Shown here piece after piece: positions 20,769-32,218 of a DNA stretch of 64,000 nucleotides. The stretch's first letter is position 1; each line of letters begins with the position of its first letter. Both the position numbers and the translations under genes were made by a program. The stretch comes from an uncultured beta proteobacterium (GTDB taxonomy: Bacteria; Pseudomonadota; Gammaproteobacteria; Burkholderiales; SG8-41): the NCBI GenBank assembly GCA_903893565.1, contig CAITMU010000069.1, positions 41,211 through 105,210 of the forward strand, written 5' to 3'. The notes below the pieces were generated by a model. The model saw only the letters and a list, made by a program, of their open reading frames with translations. It did not search any database and was not told where the DNA came from.

Positions 20769-23636
20769 TTATTGACAAGACTCACATTCTGGATTGTCGA
20801 TGGAACAAAACTGAGCGTCCGTAGCAGGCACACTGGGCCCACCATCGGCCGATACCGCGTTTAACTGTCCGGCGCGGCCCGTGGATTTTTCTGCGGAAGT
20901 AGCCCCCAAAGTACGTAAATAATAGGTGGTTTTCAATCCACGTAACCATGCCAACTTATAGGTTTCATCCAACTTCTTACCCGAAGCCCCAGCCATGTAA
21001 ATATTCAGTGACTGCGATTGATCAATCCACTTTTGACGACGTGAGGCACATTCCACCAACCAGTGCGTCTCTACCTCAAACGCAGTGGCATACAACTCTC
21101 GAATATCAGGCGGGATACGATCGATCTTGGACAATGACCCATCAAAATACTTCAAGTCGGCAATCATCACCTCGTCCCACAGATTTAACTTTTTCAGTTC
21201 ACGCACCAAATACTCATTCACTACCGTGAACTCACCGGACAAATTCGACTTGACGTACAAATTCTGATAGGTCGGCTCAATACACTGCGATAAACCGGTG
21301 ATGTTAGCAATGGTCGCGGTTGGCGCAATCGCCACACAATTAGAGTTACGCATACCCACTTGCTTAATTCTTTGGCGCAAGGCATCCCAATCCAAACTCG
21401 AAGAAGTATCGCAGTCGACGTATCCACCGCGCTGCTCTGCTAGCAGCTTCAAAGTATCGAGCGGCAATATGCCTTGATCCCACAAAGAGTTTTTAAACGT
21501 GGCGTATGCGCCACGCTCTTCCGCTAGATCAGCCGAGGCATGGTAAGCGGTGTAACAAATCTGCTCCATCGTGCGATCTGAGAACTCGACCGCAGCCTTC
21601 GATCCGTAAGGAATGCGCAACATATGCAGGCAATCTTGAAATCCCATAATCCCTAACCCGACAGGACGATGCTTAAAGTTAGAATTTCTTGCCTTATTGA
21701 CCGAATAAAAATTCAAGTCAATCACATTGTCAAGCATGCGCATACCGGTACGGACTGTGCGCTTTAGCTTTTCCATATCCAGCTTACCCGTTGCCAAATC
21801 CAAATGCGCCGGCATGTTGACAGAACCTAAATTACAAACCGCAATTTCATCAGGCCCGGTATTAAGGGTAATCTCAGTGCAAAGATTCGAACTATGGATC
21901 ACCCCAGTGTGTTGCTGAGGTGAACGCAAGTTACACGGGTCCTTGAACGTAATCCAAGGATGGCCCGTTTCAAAGAGCATGGTGAGCATCTTGCGCCACA
22001 ATTGAAGCGCAGGAATTTTTTTGAAAAGCTTAATCTTTCCGCTCGCACAATCAGCCTCATAAGCCAAATACGCTTTTTCGAAAGACTTGCCAAACTTCTC
22101 ATGCAAATCCGGTACATCAGAAGGACAAAGCAAGGTCCACTCGCCCGCCTCCATCACCCGCTTCATAAAAAGATCAGGAATCCAATTAGACGTATTCATA
22201 TCATGGGTGCGCCGGCGATCATCACCCGTATTTTTACGCAGCTCAAGAAACTCTTCCACGTCAAGGTGCCAAGTCTCGAGGTAAGAGCACACCGCCCCCT
22301 TACGCTTGCCCCCTTGGTTCACTGCCACCGCCGTATCATTAACCACCTTTAGAAAGGGCACAACGCCTTGGGATTTACCATTGGTGCCCTTAATGTAGGA
22401 TCCCATGGCACGCACCGGTGTCCAATCGTTACCAATACCACCCGCATATTTTTGCAACATGGCATTTTCTTTGATCGCCTCATAAATCCCGTCAAGATCA
22501 TCAGCCACAGTGGTCAAATAACAGCTGGCCAATTGTGAACGCCGGGACCCGGAATTAAACAACGTGGGCGTAGAACTCATAAAATCAAAAGTCGACAGCA
22601 CATTGTAAAATTCAATGGCACGAGCTTCTCTCGTCCCTACGGGCTCATTTAACGCAAGCCCCATGGCAACTCGCATATAGAAAACTTGTGGCAACTCAAT
22701 GCGCTGCCCCTGAATGTGCAAGAAATAACGGTCGTAGAGAATTTGCAAACCTAGGTAGGTAAACTGCAAATCACGCTTAGGCTGTAACGCCGCGCCCAGT
22801 AGCGCCAGATCATATTCACCCAACCGCTCATCCAACAACTCGGCTTCAATGCCTTTTTTAACAAACTGCGGCAGATACTGCGCATACAGTTTTTGCATGT
22901 CGGACTGCGTGGCCTCAAAGCCCAACGTCTCCAACCGTAATGTATGCAAGAGCAAACGGGCTGTCACAAAAGTATACCCAGGATCCTGTTCGATCAGCGC
23001 TCGGGCCGCCAGTATGAGCGAGCGTCGTACCTCCTCAATCGGAACCCCATCGTACAGATCACGTTGCATCCCTAAGATCACCGGCTCAACGCTCACCTCG
23101 GCGCCTAGCCCTTCACAGGCCGCATGGACCAACTCATTAATCCGAACCACATCAAGGGGCTTAGTGACCCCGTTTTCCAACACATTAATCGTGGGGCTGA
23201 TCAGCTGACTGACCGCTTGTTGCGACTCCCGCTGACGGGCGCGCTCTTTATTGCGCTCCTCCCGATAAAGCACATAGGCTCTGGCTACGTTATGCTCACC
23301 ACCCCGCATGAGGCCTAGTTCGACCTGATCCTGAATGTCTTCAATATGGAATGTGCCGCCGGAGGGTTGGCGACGCATGAGCGCATTGACCACTGTTTCA
23401 GTAAGCTGTGAGACTTGTTCGCGTACGCGAGCCGAGGCCGCACCTTGACCACCGTTAACGGCAATAAACGCCTTTGTCATAGCGATGGCGATTTTTTGGG
23501 GCTCGAAACTGACAACGGCCCCATTACGGCGGATAATTTTATATTGCGAATAGGCGGCCAGCTTCTCTGGCGCATCCTCTATCGTTGGAAAATTCACTTG
23601 TGTCACTGACTGAACGGTTTCAATTCCAGCTTGCAT
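20769..23636 (-). CDS. nrdA: Class Ia ribonucleotide reductase alpha subunit with N-terminal ATP-cone
   Basis: 955 aa; ATP-cone start, SSTPTLFNSGSRRSQLASC, CxxC C-terminus (CESCQ). Confidence 0.97.
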   Translation of the reverse strand: MQAGIETVQSVTQVNFPTIEDAPEKLAAYSQYKIIRRNGAVVSFEPQKIAIAMTKAFIAVNGGQGAASARVREQVSQLTETVVNALMRRQPSGGTFHIEDIQDQVELGLMRGGEHNVARAYVLYREERNKERARQRESQQAVSQLISPTINVLENGVTKPLDVVRINELVHAACEGLGAEVSVEPVILGMQRDLYDGVPIEEVRRSLILAARALIEQDPGYTFVTARLLLHTLRLETLGFEATQSDMQKLYAQYLPQFVKKGIEAELLDERLGEYDLALLGAALQPKRDLQFTYLGLQILYDRYFLHIQGQRIELPQVFYMRVAMGLALNEPVGTREARAIEFYNVLSTFDFMSSTPTLFNSGSRRSQLASCYLTTVADDLDGIYEAIKENAMLQKYAGGIGNDWTPVRAMGSYIKGTNGKSQGVVPFLKVVNDTAVAVNQGGKRKGAVCSYLETWHLDVEEFLELRKNTGDDRRRTHDMNTSNWIPDLFMKRVMEAGEWTLLCPSDVPDLHEKFGKSFEKAYLAYEADCASGKIKLFKKIPALQLWRKMLTMLFETGHPWITFKDPCNLRSPQQHTGVIHSSNLCTEITLNTGPDEIAVCNLGSVNMPAHLDLATGKLDMEKLKRTVRTGMRMLDNVIDLNFYSVNKARNSNFKHRPVGLGIMGFQDCLHMLRIPYGSKAAVEFSDRTMEQICYTAYHASADLAEERGAYATFKNSLWDQGILPLDTLKLLAEQRGGYVDCDTSSSLDWDALRQRIKQVGMRNSNCVAIAPTATIANITGLSQCIEPTYQNLYVKSNLSGEFTVVNEYLVRELKKLNLWDEVMIADLKYFDGSLSKIDRIPPDIRELYATAFEVETHWLVECASRRQKWIDQSQSLNIYMAGASGKKLDETYKLAWLRGLKTTYYLRTLGATSAEKSTGRAGQLNAVSADGGPSVPATDAQFCSIDNPECESCQ

Positions 23637-23726
23637 GGATTAACCTTTTGTTTTAAATGTCTTTTTTAATTTGCGCGTTTCCGCGCCACCCTTATCCTGT
23701 GGTCCTTCGCTGATTTTCCATTACAA

Positions 23727-23773
23727 CCACTACAGGTTGTGGTTGCAGTAACATTGTTCGCCAATTCTAGTGT
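23727..23773 (-). promoter_or_regulatory. Two NrdR-box-like sites with 31-bp start-to-start spacing upstream of nrdA
   Basis: CCACTACAGGTTGTGG (23727-23742) and a half-conserved TCGCCAATTCTAGTGT (23758-23773). Confidence 0.5.
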
Positions 23774-23981
23774 TCCGATTTTCATAACGCAACTGATTTT
23801 TACGATTTTATAAAAAGCTCTTGAAAAACAATAACTATCTTCGCTAAGGCACGGAATTATTGAGTAAAATTTAAGCAGTGGGTTGACTGCAAAATGCATT
23901 TTTTTGGTGCATTTCTAAGTTCTGCTAAATATTGGCCCCTTTTCAGACAAAAAAAGTCACATTCAACTTTTTCCCTCAGGC

Positions 23982-24512
23982 CTAAAGTCCTCGGAGCCGA
24001 AACCAATCAAACGCCGGCCCAGGATCTGTCTTACGGCGAGGGGCTATATCGCTATGACCTTGAATATCCACGATGGGGTAGGCGGCCTTCAAGGCCCTCA
24101 CCAAGGCACGTAAGCATTGGTATTGAGCCGGTTCATAGGGGAGGGTATCAGTTCCTTCTAATTCAATTCCTATCGAAAAATCATTACACCGTTGCCGCCC
24201 TCGCCATTCAGACACCCCTGCATGCCAAGCACGCTCTAGGCAAGCGACCCACTGCTGAAGTTCTCCCGTACGACGAATCAAAAAGTGCGATGAGACTCGC
24301 ATCGGTGAAATCGGGGCATAAAAGGGATGCTGAGCGCCATCCAAACGATTGAGAAAAAGAGCCTCAATCCCAGTGCCTCCGAAATGGCCCGCAGGCAAAC
24401 TAATATTATGGATCACAATTAACTCGATCGGCATGCCGACAGGGCGAGCATCTGCATTAGGGGACAAAACAAAATGAACGCCCTCAATTACCCCGAAACG
24501 ATCTAATTGCAC
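23982..24512 (-). CDS. ampD: 1,6-anhydro-N-acetylmuramyl-L-alanine amidase
   Basis: VIHNISLPAGHFGG, SSHFLIRRTGELQQWV, GHSDIAPRRKTDPGPAFDW. Confidence 0.95.
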   Translation of the reverse strand: MQLDRFGVIEGVHFVLSPNADARPVGMPIELIVIHNISLPAGHFGGTGIEALFLNRLDGAQHPFYAPISPMRVSSHFLIRRTGELQQWVACLERAWHAGVSEWRGRQRCNDFSIGIELEGTDTLPYEPAQYQCLRALVRALKAAYPIVDIQGHSDIAPRRKTDPGPAFDWFRLRGL

Positions 24513-24515
24513 GGC

Positions 24516-24848
24516 CTAATGGCCTTTGGGAAATTTTTGCCGCTGATGTTCTTGGGAACAGAAAAACTGGCCCTGAGTCACCACACTTTCACTGCGGGGT
24601 TGATACACACCACAAACGGTACAGCGCACCATATCCTCGGGACCTCCTGGACTGGCATCAGTCTTACCGTGATCTTCAGCCGGGGGCGTCTCAGGCGCTT
24701 GACTGCCGTGACGGCGCGCGCTCGAGCGCAAGAGGTAATAAACCACAAACCCACTGGCAATCAAAAAAAATAATTTGCCCATCAGGCGCCCGGTTAGAAA
24801 TAACGCTCTCGTGGGTGGAAGCCTACTCGCCCCGCAATAACCCCACAT
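24516..24848 (-). CDS. PP0621-family membrane-anchored zinc-ribbon protein; start probably internal (MGKLFFLIAS)
   Basis: One TM segment plus CTVCGVYQPRSESVVTQGQFFCSQEH. Confidence 0.75.
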   Translation of the reverse strand: MWGYCGASRLPPTRALFLTGRLMGKLFFLIASGFVVYYLLRSSARRHGSQAPETPPAEDHGKTDASPGGPEDMVRCTVCGVYQPRSESVVTQGQFFCSQEHQRQKFPKGH

Positions 24849-24932
24849 GAATAAAAAACTGGATCAAACAAAAAAACATGCCTCCCTGGAAAGTTCACGG
24901 GAAACTGTCACTGTAGGCCAAGTTCAATCAAT

Positions 24933-25009
24933 TGGTCGGGGTGAGAGGGTTCGAACCTCCGACTCCTGCGTCCCGAACGCAGTACTCTACCAGGCTGAGC
25001 TACACCCCG
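24933..25009 (-). tRNA. tRNA-Pro(CGG), CCA encoded
   Basis: Minus strand CGGGGTGTAGCTCAGCCTGGTAGAGTACTGCGTTCGGGACGCAG...GGTTCGAACCC...CACCCCGACCA; 7-bp acceptor stem; anticodon loop TTCGGGA. Confidence 0.95.
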
Positions 25010-25150
25010 ATTGAAACGATTAAAGGTCAATGACAAGACTACTTGCTCATTGACTCCGCTTCGAAAAAACACCAACGGTCAAACGGTCAATCAGCCTGCT
25101 TAACACTGTGATTAAACCCGTATTGTCAAACTAACGACCCCTACAAAGAC

Positions 25151-26119
25151 TTAAAAGCCACGAGAGGCCGAAAAGTCCGCCAATTGTAACAGAAAATCTC
25201 GCTCACGACCGGGTGCGAGACAAGCCAATTCCTGCTTGGCCAAATGCACTTGAACGAAGGCTTTTTCACGAACATATTCCAATGCACCCGTGCTATGAAT
25301 CGCCTCCAGTACTAAAGGCAACTCCTCCAGTCCACCACCGCGAATGGCCGCTTGCACCGCAGCCACTTGAATAGGATTGCCGTGACGCATCACATGAATT
25401 AAAGGCAATGTCGGCTTACCCTCCGCTAGATCATCTCCGAGACTCTTCCCAATCAAAGCCTCATCACCACTGTAGTCGAGTACATCATCGATTAACTGGA
25501 AAGCCAACCCCAAATGCGCCCCATAACGCGACATCGCCTCGACAGTCGTCAGTGGCGCTTTGGCTAATAACGCGCCGATACGGGTCGCCGCTTCGAATAA
25601 TTTTGCTGTTTTACAGTGAATGACCTTTAAATACTCTTGTTCGGTGGTTTGCGGATTTCGGCAATTCATCAATTGCAGCACTTCACCCTCGGCAATCACG
25701 TTGGTGGCGTCAGCTAGCACCTGCAGTATTTTCATATCCCCCACATTCACCATCATTTGAAAAGCGCGCGAGTATACGAAATCACCCACCAAAACACTCG
25801 CGGCATTACCAAAAAGCGAATTCGAGGTCGGCTTACCTCGCCGCAGGGACGATTCGTCCACGACATCGTCATGTAATAATGTTGCCGTATGGATAAACTC
25901 AATAACGGCCGCTAGGTCGTAGTGTTGCTGCCCTTCATAACTTAGTGCCCGGGCAGACAGTATCACCAAAACCGGCCGCAAACGCTTTCCACCCGCAGCA
26001 ATAATATGTTCGGCAACCTGACCGATCAAGGCCACATCAGAATGCAAACTCTGGCGAATAATATGGTCAACCGACTGCATGTCGGCCGAGATAAACTCAC
26101 GGATAGCGGTTATGGACAA
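25151..26119 (-). CDS. ispB: Octaprenyl/polyprenyl diphosphate synthase
   Basis: LLHDDVVDESSLRRG and LAFQLIDDVLDYSGD Asp-rich motifs. Confidence 0.95.
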   Translation of the reverse strand: MSITAIREFISADMQSVDHIIRQSLHSDVALIGQVAEHIIAAGGKRLRPVLVILSARALSYEGQQHYDLAAVIEFIHTATLLHDDVVDESSLRRGKPTSNSLFGNAASVLVGDFVYSRAFQMMVNVGDMKILQVLADATNVIAEGEVLQLMNCRNPQTTEQEYLKVIHCKTAKLFEAATRIGALLAKAPLTTVEAMSRYGAHLGLAFQLIDDVLDYSGDEALIGKSLGDDLAEGKPTLPLIHVMRHGNPIQVAAVQAAIRGGGLEELPLVLEAIHSTGALEYVREKAFVQVHLAKQELACLAPGRERDFLLQLADFSASRGF

Positions 26120-26299
26120 TCTATTGACAATCGTTGGGAAATAAAGTGGGCTATGATACCCTAAGCCTGCCTAAAACAGTGACTTAAGCGCGCTTGAATT
26201 GGTCGGCCTATCTCGTTCCGCCTGCCTTTTGTCCTTTTTTCAACAAAAGTCCCAAAAAACAACGCCCTTGCCCCCCGAAGCGATCTCGCGCATAAGTCT

Positions 26300-26328
26300 T
26301 TGACTCGGGGCATTTATTTTTGTATAAT
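26300..26328 (+). promoter_or_regulatory. Near-consensus sigma70 promoter of rplU-rpmA
   Basis: TTGACT-N17-TATAAT. Confidence 0.8.
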
Positions 26329-26348
26329 CTTTGGTTTTTCCAATACAG

Positions 26349-26374
26349 TAATCGGATTGGTTTCGGTCCGATTA
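26349..26374 (+). promoter_or_regulatory. Perfect 8-bp hairpin in the rplU 5' UTR, candidate r-protein leader element
   Basis: TAATCGGA-TTGGTTTCGG-TCCGATTA downstream of the promoter, 122 nt before rplU ATG. Confidence 0.45.
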
Positions 26375-26496
26375 AAGAAGTGGGGGATTTAAAGCCGTCT
26401 TAGACACGCTTTGGATCCTTATTAAAGCACTCAGAAGATATGTGTAAGTTTGGCATGTTGCCAAAGCATATATTGACGCAAAATACGGGGTTCATT

Positions 26497-26808
26497 ATGT
26501 ATGCGGTCGTAAAAACGGGTGGAAAGCAATATCGGGTCAGCGATGGCCAAAGAGTCAAGGTTGAGCAACTGGTTGCTGAAGTGGGCTCTGAAGTTTTGTT
26601 AGATCAGGTGTTGGCCTTAGGTGAAGGTGAAGCCCTGAAATTGGGTAAGCCTTTGCTAGACGGCGCGGTGGTTCGGGCCAAGGTCCTTTCCCACGGCCGA
26701 GGCGAAAAAGTGCATATCTACAAAATGCGCCGTCGCAAACACTACAGAAAGTCACAAGGCCATCGCCAGAACTATACCGAACTTGAAATTTTAGGCATTT
26801 CTGAATAA
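26497..26808 (+). CDS. rplU: 50S ribosomal protein L21
   Basis: [14 protein letters not shown] start; [19 protein letters not shown]. Confidence 0.97.
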   Translation: MYAVVKTGGKQYRVSDGQRVKVEQLVAEVGSEVLLDQVLALGEGEALKLGKPLLDGAVVRAKVLSHGRGEKVHIYKMRRRKHYRKSQGHRQNYTELEILGISE

Positions 26809-26820
26809 AGGACACTATCC

Positions 26821-27078
26821 ATGGCACATAAAAAAGCCGGCGGCAGCTCAAGAAACGGCCGCGACTCTGAGTCAAAACGTCTAGGCGTGAAAGCCTTTGG
26901 CGGTGAATTAATCAGCGCAGGCAGTATCATCGTTCGTCAGCGCGGCACGCGCATGCACGCGGGTGATAATGTCGGCATGGGTCGGGACCACACCTTGTTT
27001 GCCAAGGTCACGGGACGTGTTGGGTTTTCTCAAAAAGGCCCGGAACGTCACACCATGGTCAATATTTTGCCCGCCTAG
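26821..27078 (+). CDS. rpmA: 50S ribosomal protein L27
   Basis: [29 protein letters not shown]. Confidence 0.98.
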   Translation: MAHKKAGGSSRNGRDSESKRLGVKAFGGELISAGSIIVRQRGTRMHAGDNVGMGRDHTLFAKVTGRVGFSQKGPERHTMVNILPA

Positions 27079-27121
27079 TGATCAAAAATCGATTTCATCA
27101 CTATTGTTGATATCGTGTTAG

Positions 27122-28267
<1,146 letters not shown>

Positions 28268-28308
28268 AAAAGAGCCCTACACCAACCCCTGTCCAATACG
28301 ACCTCGCC

Positions 28309-29427
28309 ATGACTTTTTTGCTCAAAAACGCCAAACGCTTTGTGGTTAAAGTGGGCTCAAGCTTAGTCACCAATCAAGGTCAAGGGTTGGATCATCAAGC
28401 ACTGGCCTTGTGGGCCGAACAAATTGCGCAATTAAGGCGTTTAAACCGTGAGGTCATCTTGGTTTCCAGTGGTGCCATTGCGGAGGGGATGCAACGACTA
28501 GGATGGAAAAAACGCCCCCATGCGGTTCATGAACTCCAAGCCGCTGCCGCTGTGGGACAAATGGGACTGGTTCAAGTGTATGAATCCTGTTTTCGTCAAC
28601 ATAACCTGCTGACTTCGCAAATCTTATTAACCCACGATGATCTAGCGGATCGTAAACGCTATTTAAACGCGCGCTCCACACTTCGCACCTTGCTAAGCCT
28701 TGGCGTTATCCCCATCATCAACGAAAATGACACGGTTGCAACCGACGAGATCCGGGTCGGCGACAACGACACACTAGGGGCTTTGGTCACCAATCTAACC
28801 GAGGCCGATGTACTGGTCATCCTAACCGACCAGACAGGCCTCTTTAGTGCTGACCCCCGTCGCCACTCTGATGCACAATTAATTCATCAGGCCGATGCCA
28901 CTGACCCAGCACTAGAAAAAATGGCGGGTGGAGCCGGCAGTGATATTGGCCGTGGTGGCATGCTCACAAAAATACTCGCCGCTCAGCGAGCGGCCCGAGG
29001 GGGTGCTCATACCGTCATTGCCTCAGGCCATGAACCTCACGTATTGGTTCGTCTGGCCCAAGGCGAGTCCATTGGCACCTTGTTAGTGGCTCCCTCCGCC
29101 ACCCTAGCGGCTCGAAAACAGTGGCTTGCTGATCACCTACAACTGCGCGGCAGTCTTTTGTTGGATGAAGGGGCAGTAAAAGCGCTATGCCAAGAAGGCA
29201 AAAGCTTACTGCCGATCGGCGTGTATGGTGTGGTCGGAGAGTTTGAACGTGGCGAAGTGGTGAGTTGCAAAGATCCCCATAACCGTGAAATTGCTCGGGG
29301 CTTAGTCAACTACAGTGCCTCAGAAGCGCGACGAATTCTAAGAACCGCTTCTAGCGACATAGAGGCCAAATTAGGCTATGTCGATGAATCCGAATTGATT
29401 CATCGGGACAATTTGGTCTTAATCTAA
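28309..29427 (+). CDS. proB: Glutamate 5-kinase
   Basis: [33 protein letters not shown]-like C-terminus. Confidence 0.97.
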   Translation: MTFLLKNAKRFVVKVGSSLVTNQGQGLDHQALALWAEQIAQLRRLNREVILVSSGAIAEGMQRLGWKKRPHAVHELQAAAAVGQMGLVQVYESCFRQHNLLTSQILLTHDDLADRKRYLNARSTLRTLLSLGVIPIINENDTVATDEIRVGDNDTLGALVTNLTEADVLVILTDQTGLFSADPRRHSDAQLIHQADATDPALEKMAGGAGSDIGRGGMLTKILAAQRAARGGAHTVIASGHEPHVLVRLAQGESIGTLLVAPSATLAARKQWLADHLQLRGSLLLDEGAVKALCQEGKSLLPIGVYGVVGEFERGEVVSCKDPHNREIARGLVNYSASEARRILRTASSDIEAKLGYVDESELIHRDNLVLI

Positions 29428-29590
29428 ACGCGGGCGAAAAAGATTTATTTTTTCTCTTCGATTCGCGGATTTTGAATGGGCCATTGGATGAGGGACTCAC
29501 CCACGGCTAGCCATCGTCATCCCATCACCATCACTATTCTTCCCCTCTGCGGCAAAAAAACAGTGGCTTAGCTCAACCAACCCTGGCGAT

Positions 29591-30202
29591 TCAACCCCGG
29601 CCATTTTTAAGGGCCTGTAGAATTTGTGGCAACGGTGCGGTCCACTTTCTAGAGGGACAAAAATACACGCTATGCAGTGCTTTTTGCACATTATTCAATT
29701 GCTGGTGTTCGATAAATTTCCACTGAATGGCTCGCGCCCTTGACCAGATCGCGTTCGGGTGACCAAAGGCATACACTTTCACTTCACGGGATTCACAACG
29801 AATCGCCTCGAAACTCACGTTCTGCGCCCCACCGCGAGTTTTAATCACGAGAGAATAACGCACCACCCCGTCATCGCCCACGGACACGGAAGGCGCATCG
29901 ATAAAATAGCGGTTGGGGGAATTCACTCCAGAAGAAAACTCCAGGAGGTTTTCTTCTTTAGGGTAGGCCGGCAATTGTTCCTGCAGCTCAACCCAGGGTT
30001 TTACTTCCTGATCCAGATCATAATCCCAGTCCTTCCACTGCGCCTGGGCGAGCGGGGTCGAGAGCATTAAAATAAGGGACAGTAAGCTCCAGCGCAGGGC
30101 CCAAAGCCTAGTTCTAACTGGGTGAGACTGCCCCGCAAAACCCCATTTATTATTTGACATATCCCTCACACAATATTTTTTAACCCTCTCAAGCCAGGTC
30201 AA
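29591..30202 (-). CDS. CNP1-like family exported protein
   Basis: Signal peptide (LSTPLAQA) then WKDWDYDLD...KPWVELQEQLPAYP...FIDAPSVSVGDDGVVRYSLVI. Confidence 0.75.
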   Translation of the reverse strand: MTWLERVKKYCVRDMSNNKWGFAGQSHPVRTRLWALRWSLLSLILMLSTPLAQAQWKDWDYDLDQEVKPWVELQEQLPAYPKEENLLEFSSGVNSPNRYFIDAPSVSVGDDGVVRYSLVIKTRGGAQNVSFEAIRCESREVKVYAFGHPNAIWSRARAIQWKFIEHQQLNNVQKALHSVYFCPSRKWTAPLPQILQALKNGRG

Positions 30203-30783
30203 GCCAGGTCTAGTTTAAGTGCTGCTAGGGTTGGCCCAGCCAACGCCGCCACGGTTGCTTGATAGTGCGGGTGATCGACGCCAGCGCCCAGTGTAGCACC
30301 GGCTTTTAAAGCCCGCACACTCTGGGCGGTTAACTCAAAGCGCAGAAAATGTACGGCTGAGGTCTTTTCACTATTCTCCCGCTCCAGATCCTCATCGGCG
30401 ATGGCATACACTGGCTCGAACCCATTCACCCGCACCCAGACCCGGTCTTCAATCCCCTTCATCAGCGCCAACATCCGCGCTCGCTCTGCGACCTCAGCAT
30501 ACTCAATCATCAAGGTGGCCTTCCAATTACTCCCATCAGGGATTAGAGGATTATAGGCGTCCAATTCATCTTGAATGCCCGCCTCCTCAAAAATCTTCTC
30601 CACCCTCAACATTTCCTGCACTTGGTAGCGCATGGTCAACTCGTCCTCAAAAATCAGGGTCACGTGATCGCCCAGATGCAGGGTACGCACTTTCTTGTGA
30701 GCCATCACTTGACTACGGTAATCCTCACGCTTTTTTGCGTAAGTCTCCAACGTCATTAAACTGTCTCGAGTAATTTTTGCCAT
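30199..30783 (-). CDS. DUF3501-family protein
   Basis: MAKITRDSLMTLETYAKKREDYR start; VTLIFEDELTMRYQVQEMLRVEKI; immediately downstream of the Fe-S protein. Confidence 0.85.
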   Translation of the reverse strand: MAKITRDSLMTLETYAKKREDYRSQVMAHKKVRTLHLGDHVTLIFEDELTMRYQVQEMLRVEKIFEEAGIQDELDAYNPLIPDGSNWKATLMIEYAEVAERARMLALMKGIEDRVWVRVNGFEPVYAIADEDLERENSEKTSAVHFLRFELTAQSVRALKAGATLGAGVDHPHYQATVAALAGPTLAALKLDLA

Positions 30784-30790
30784 ATAGTGT

Positions 30791-32125
30791 CTATAGTCCG
30801 TAAGCGATACGTAGCAAGGTGACCGGGTGTTGCTTTTCCGCTTTGTTCTCACCCATGCCCTGTTGAATGTGCCGACCCGCTATAGCGCAATCCGAACTGA
30901 TGTAATCCGGATCTGGGGCCGCCATCTGTTGAAACACCGGTTTACCGATCTTCATCGACTGGTCAAAGTATTCGCTCTTCACACCCCAAGTACCGTCATG
31001 GCCTGCACAGCGCTCGACGGTAGTGATATGAGTGTCTGGTATTTTTTGTAACATCTCACGGGTCTTTTGCCCCATATTCTGTACTCTTAAATGACACGGA
31101 ATATGGTATGAGACCTTACCGAGAGATTTTTTAAAATCGGTTCGCAACAATCCATCTTTAAAACGCAGTACAAAGTATTCAAAAGGATCATACATGGCCT
31201 CGGCAACCGCCTTAACCTCTGCATCATCCGGAAACATCAGCGGTAACTCTTGCTTAAACATTAACGCGCAGGACGGCACCGCAGCCACAATAGCGTAGCC
31301 TTGACGTGCCAATTGAGCCAGAACCGGTATATTAATTTTTTTATTTTTCTCCACCGCTTTCAAGTCCCCCAACTCAAGCTTGGGCATCCCACAACACACT
31401 TCCTTTTCTACCAACTGTGTGGGAATTTCGTTGTGATGAAGAATCGCTAACAAATCGTGACCGATACCCGGTTCATTGTAATTAATGTAACAGGTCGAAT
31501 AAATAGCCACCTTGCCTGGAGTGTGCTCACCATTGCGAACGCTAAATTGAGGATTCACTTTTGCCGTGCTTCGAAATTTAGCACTGTCATACTCTGGCAA
31601 CACTCGATCCTTGTGAATACCCAAAGCGTTGTCCATCATCGCGCGGGCGGTAGGATTTTTATTCAGTGAATTCACCATCTGCACGACCACCGGAATCGAG
31701 GCGAGCTTGCCCATCGCATCGGTGCTCGAGAGCAACTTATCTCTAAAACTGGTTTCACCTTTTTTAAACTTAATCGCCTTAGCGCGCAGCATGAGATGCG
31801 GAAAATCCACATTCCAATCATGCGGAGGCACATACGGGCACTTGGACATGTAACACATATCGCAGAGATAGCACTGATCCACTACTTTGGCATAATCAGC
31901 CTTATCCACCCCTTCGACTTCCATGGTGGGATTATCATCCACCAAATCAAACAAAGTGGGAAACGCCGTACATAGGCTGATACAACGTCGGCATGTATGA
32001 CAGATATCAAAAACCCGTTGTAATTCTTGATTAAGCGACTCTTCGTTATAAAAATCCTCAGACTCCCAATCCAGAGGATGACGCGTGGGTTTACCTAAAC
32101 TACCTTCTTTGACATTAATCGCCAT
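30791..32125 (-). CDS. (Fe-S)-binding heterodisulfide reductase-related/GlpC-like protein
   Basis: CHTCRRCISLC, CYLCDMCYMSKCPYVPPHDW, CCG-type motif EVCCGMPKLE. Confidence 0.9.
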   Translation of the reverse strand: MAINVKEGSLGKPTRHPLDWESEDFYNEESLNQELQRVFDICHTCRRCISLCTAFPTLFDLVDDNPTMEVEGVDKADYAKVVDQCYLCDMCYMSKCPYVPPHDWNVDFPHLMLRAKAIKFKKGETSFRDKLLSSTDAMGKLASIPVVVQMVNSLNKNPTARAMMDNALGIHKDRVLPEYDSAKFRSTAKVNPQFSVRNGEHTPGKVAIYSTCYINYNEPGIGHDLLAILHHNEIPTQLVEKEVCCGMPKLELGDLKAVEKNKKINIPVLAQLARQGYAIVAAVPSCALMFKQELPLMFPDDAEVKAVAEAMYDPFEYFVLRFKDGLLRTDFKKSLGKVSYHIPCHLRVQNMGQKTREMLQKIPDTHITTVERCAGHDGTWGVKSEYFDQSMKIGKPVFQQMAAPDPDYISSDCAIAGRHIQQGMGENKAEKQHPVTLLRIAYGL

Positions 32126-32218
32126 ATTTCACCTTAAACTTCTCTGCCCAGCATCAAAAAAAGCGGAGGCGATAGTTCGCACTCCGCCCTTATAAGGACC
32201 TAAAAACCGTACTGAAGA

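Noticed and set aside
20948-23609. Plus-strand ORFs inside nrdA (20948-21229, 21960-22352, 22849-23208, etc.)
   Set aside because: Antisense to a certain nrdA gene; no independent RBS or motif support.
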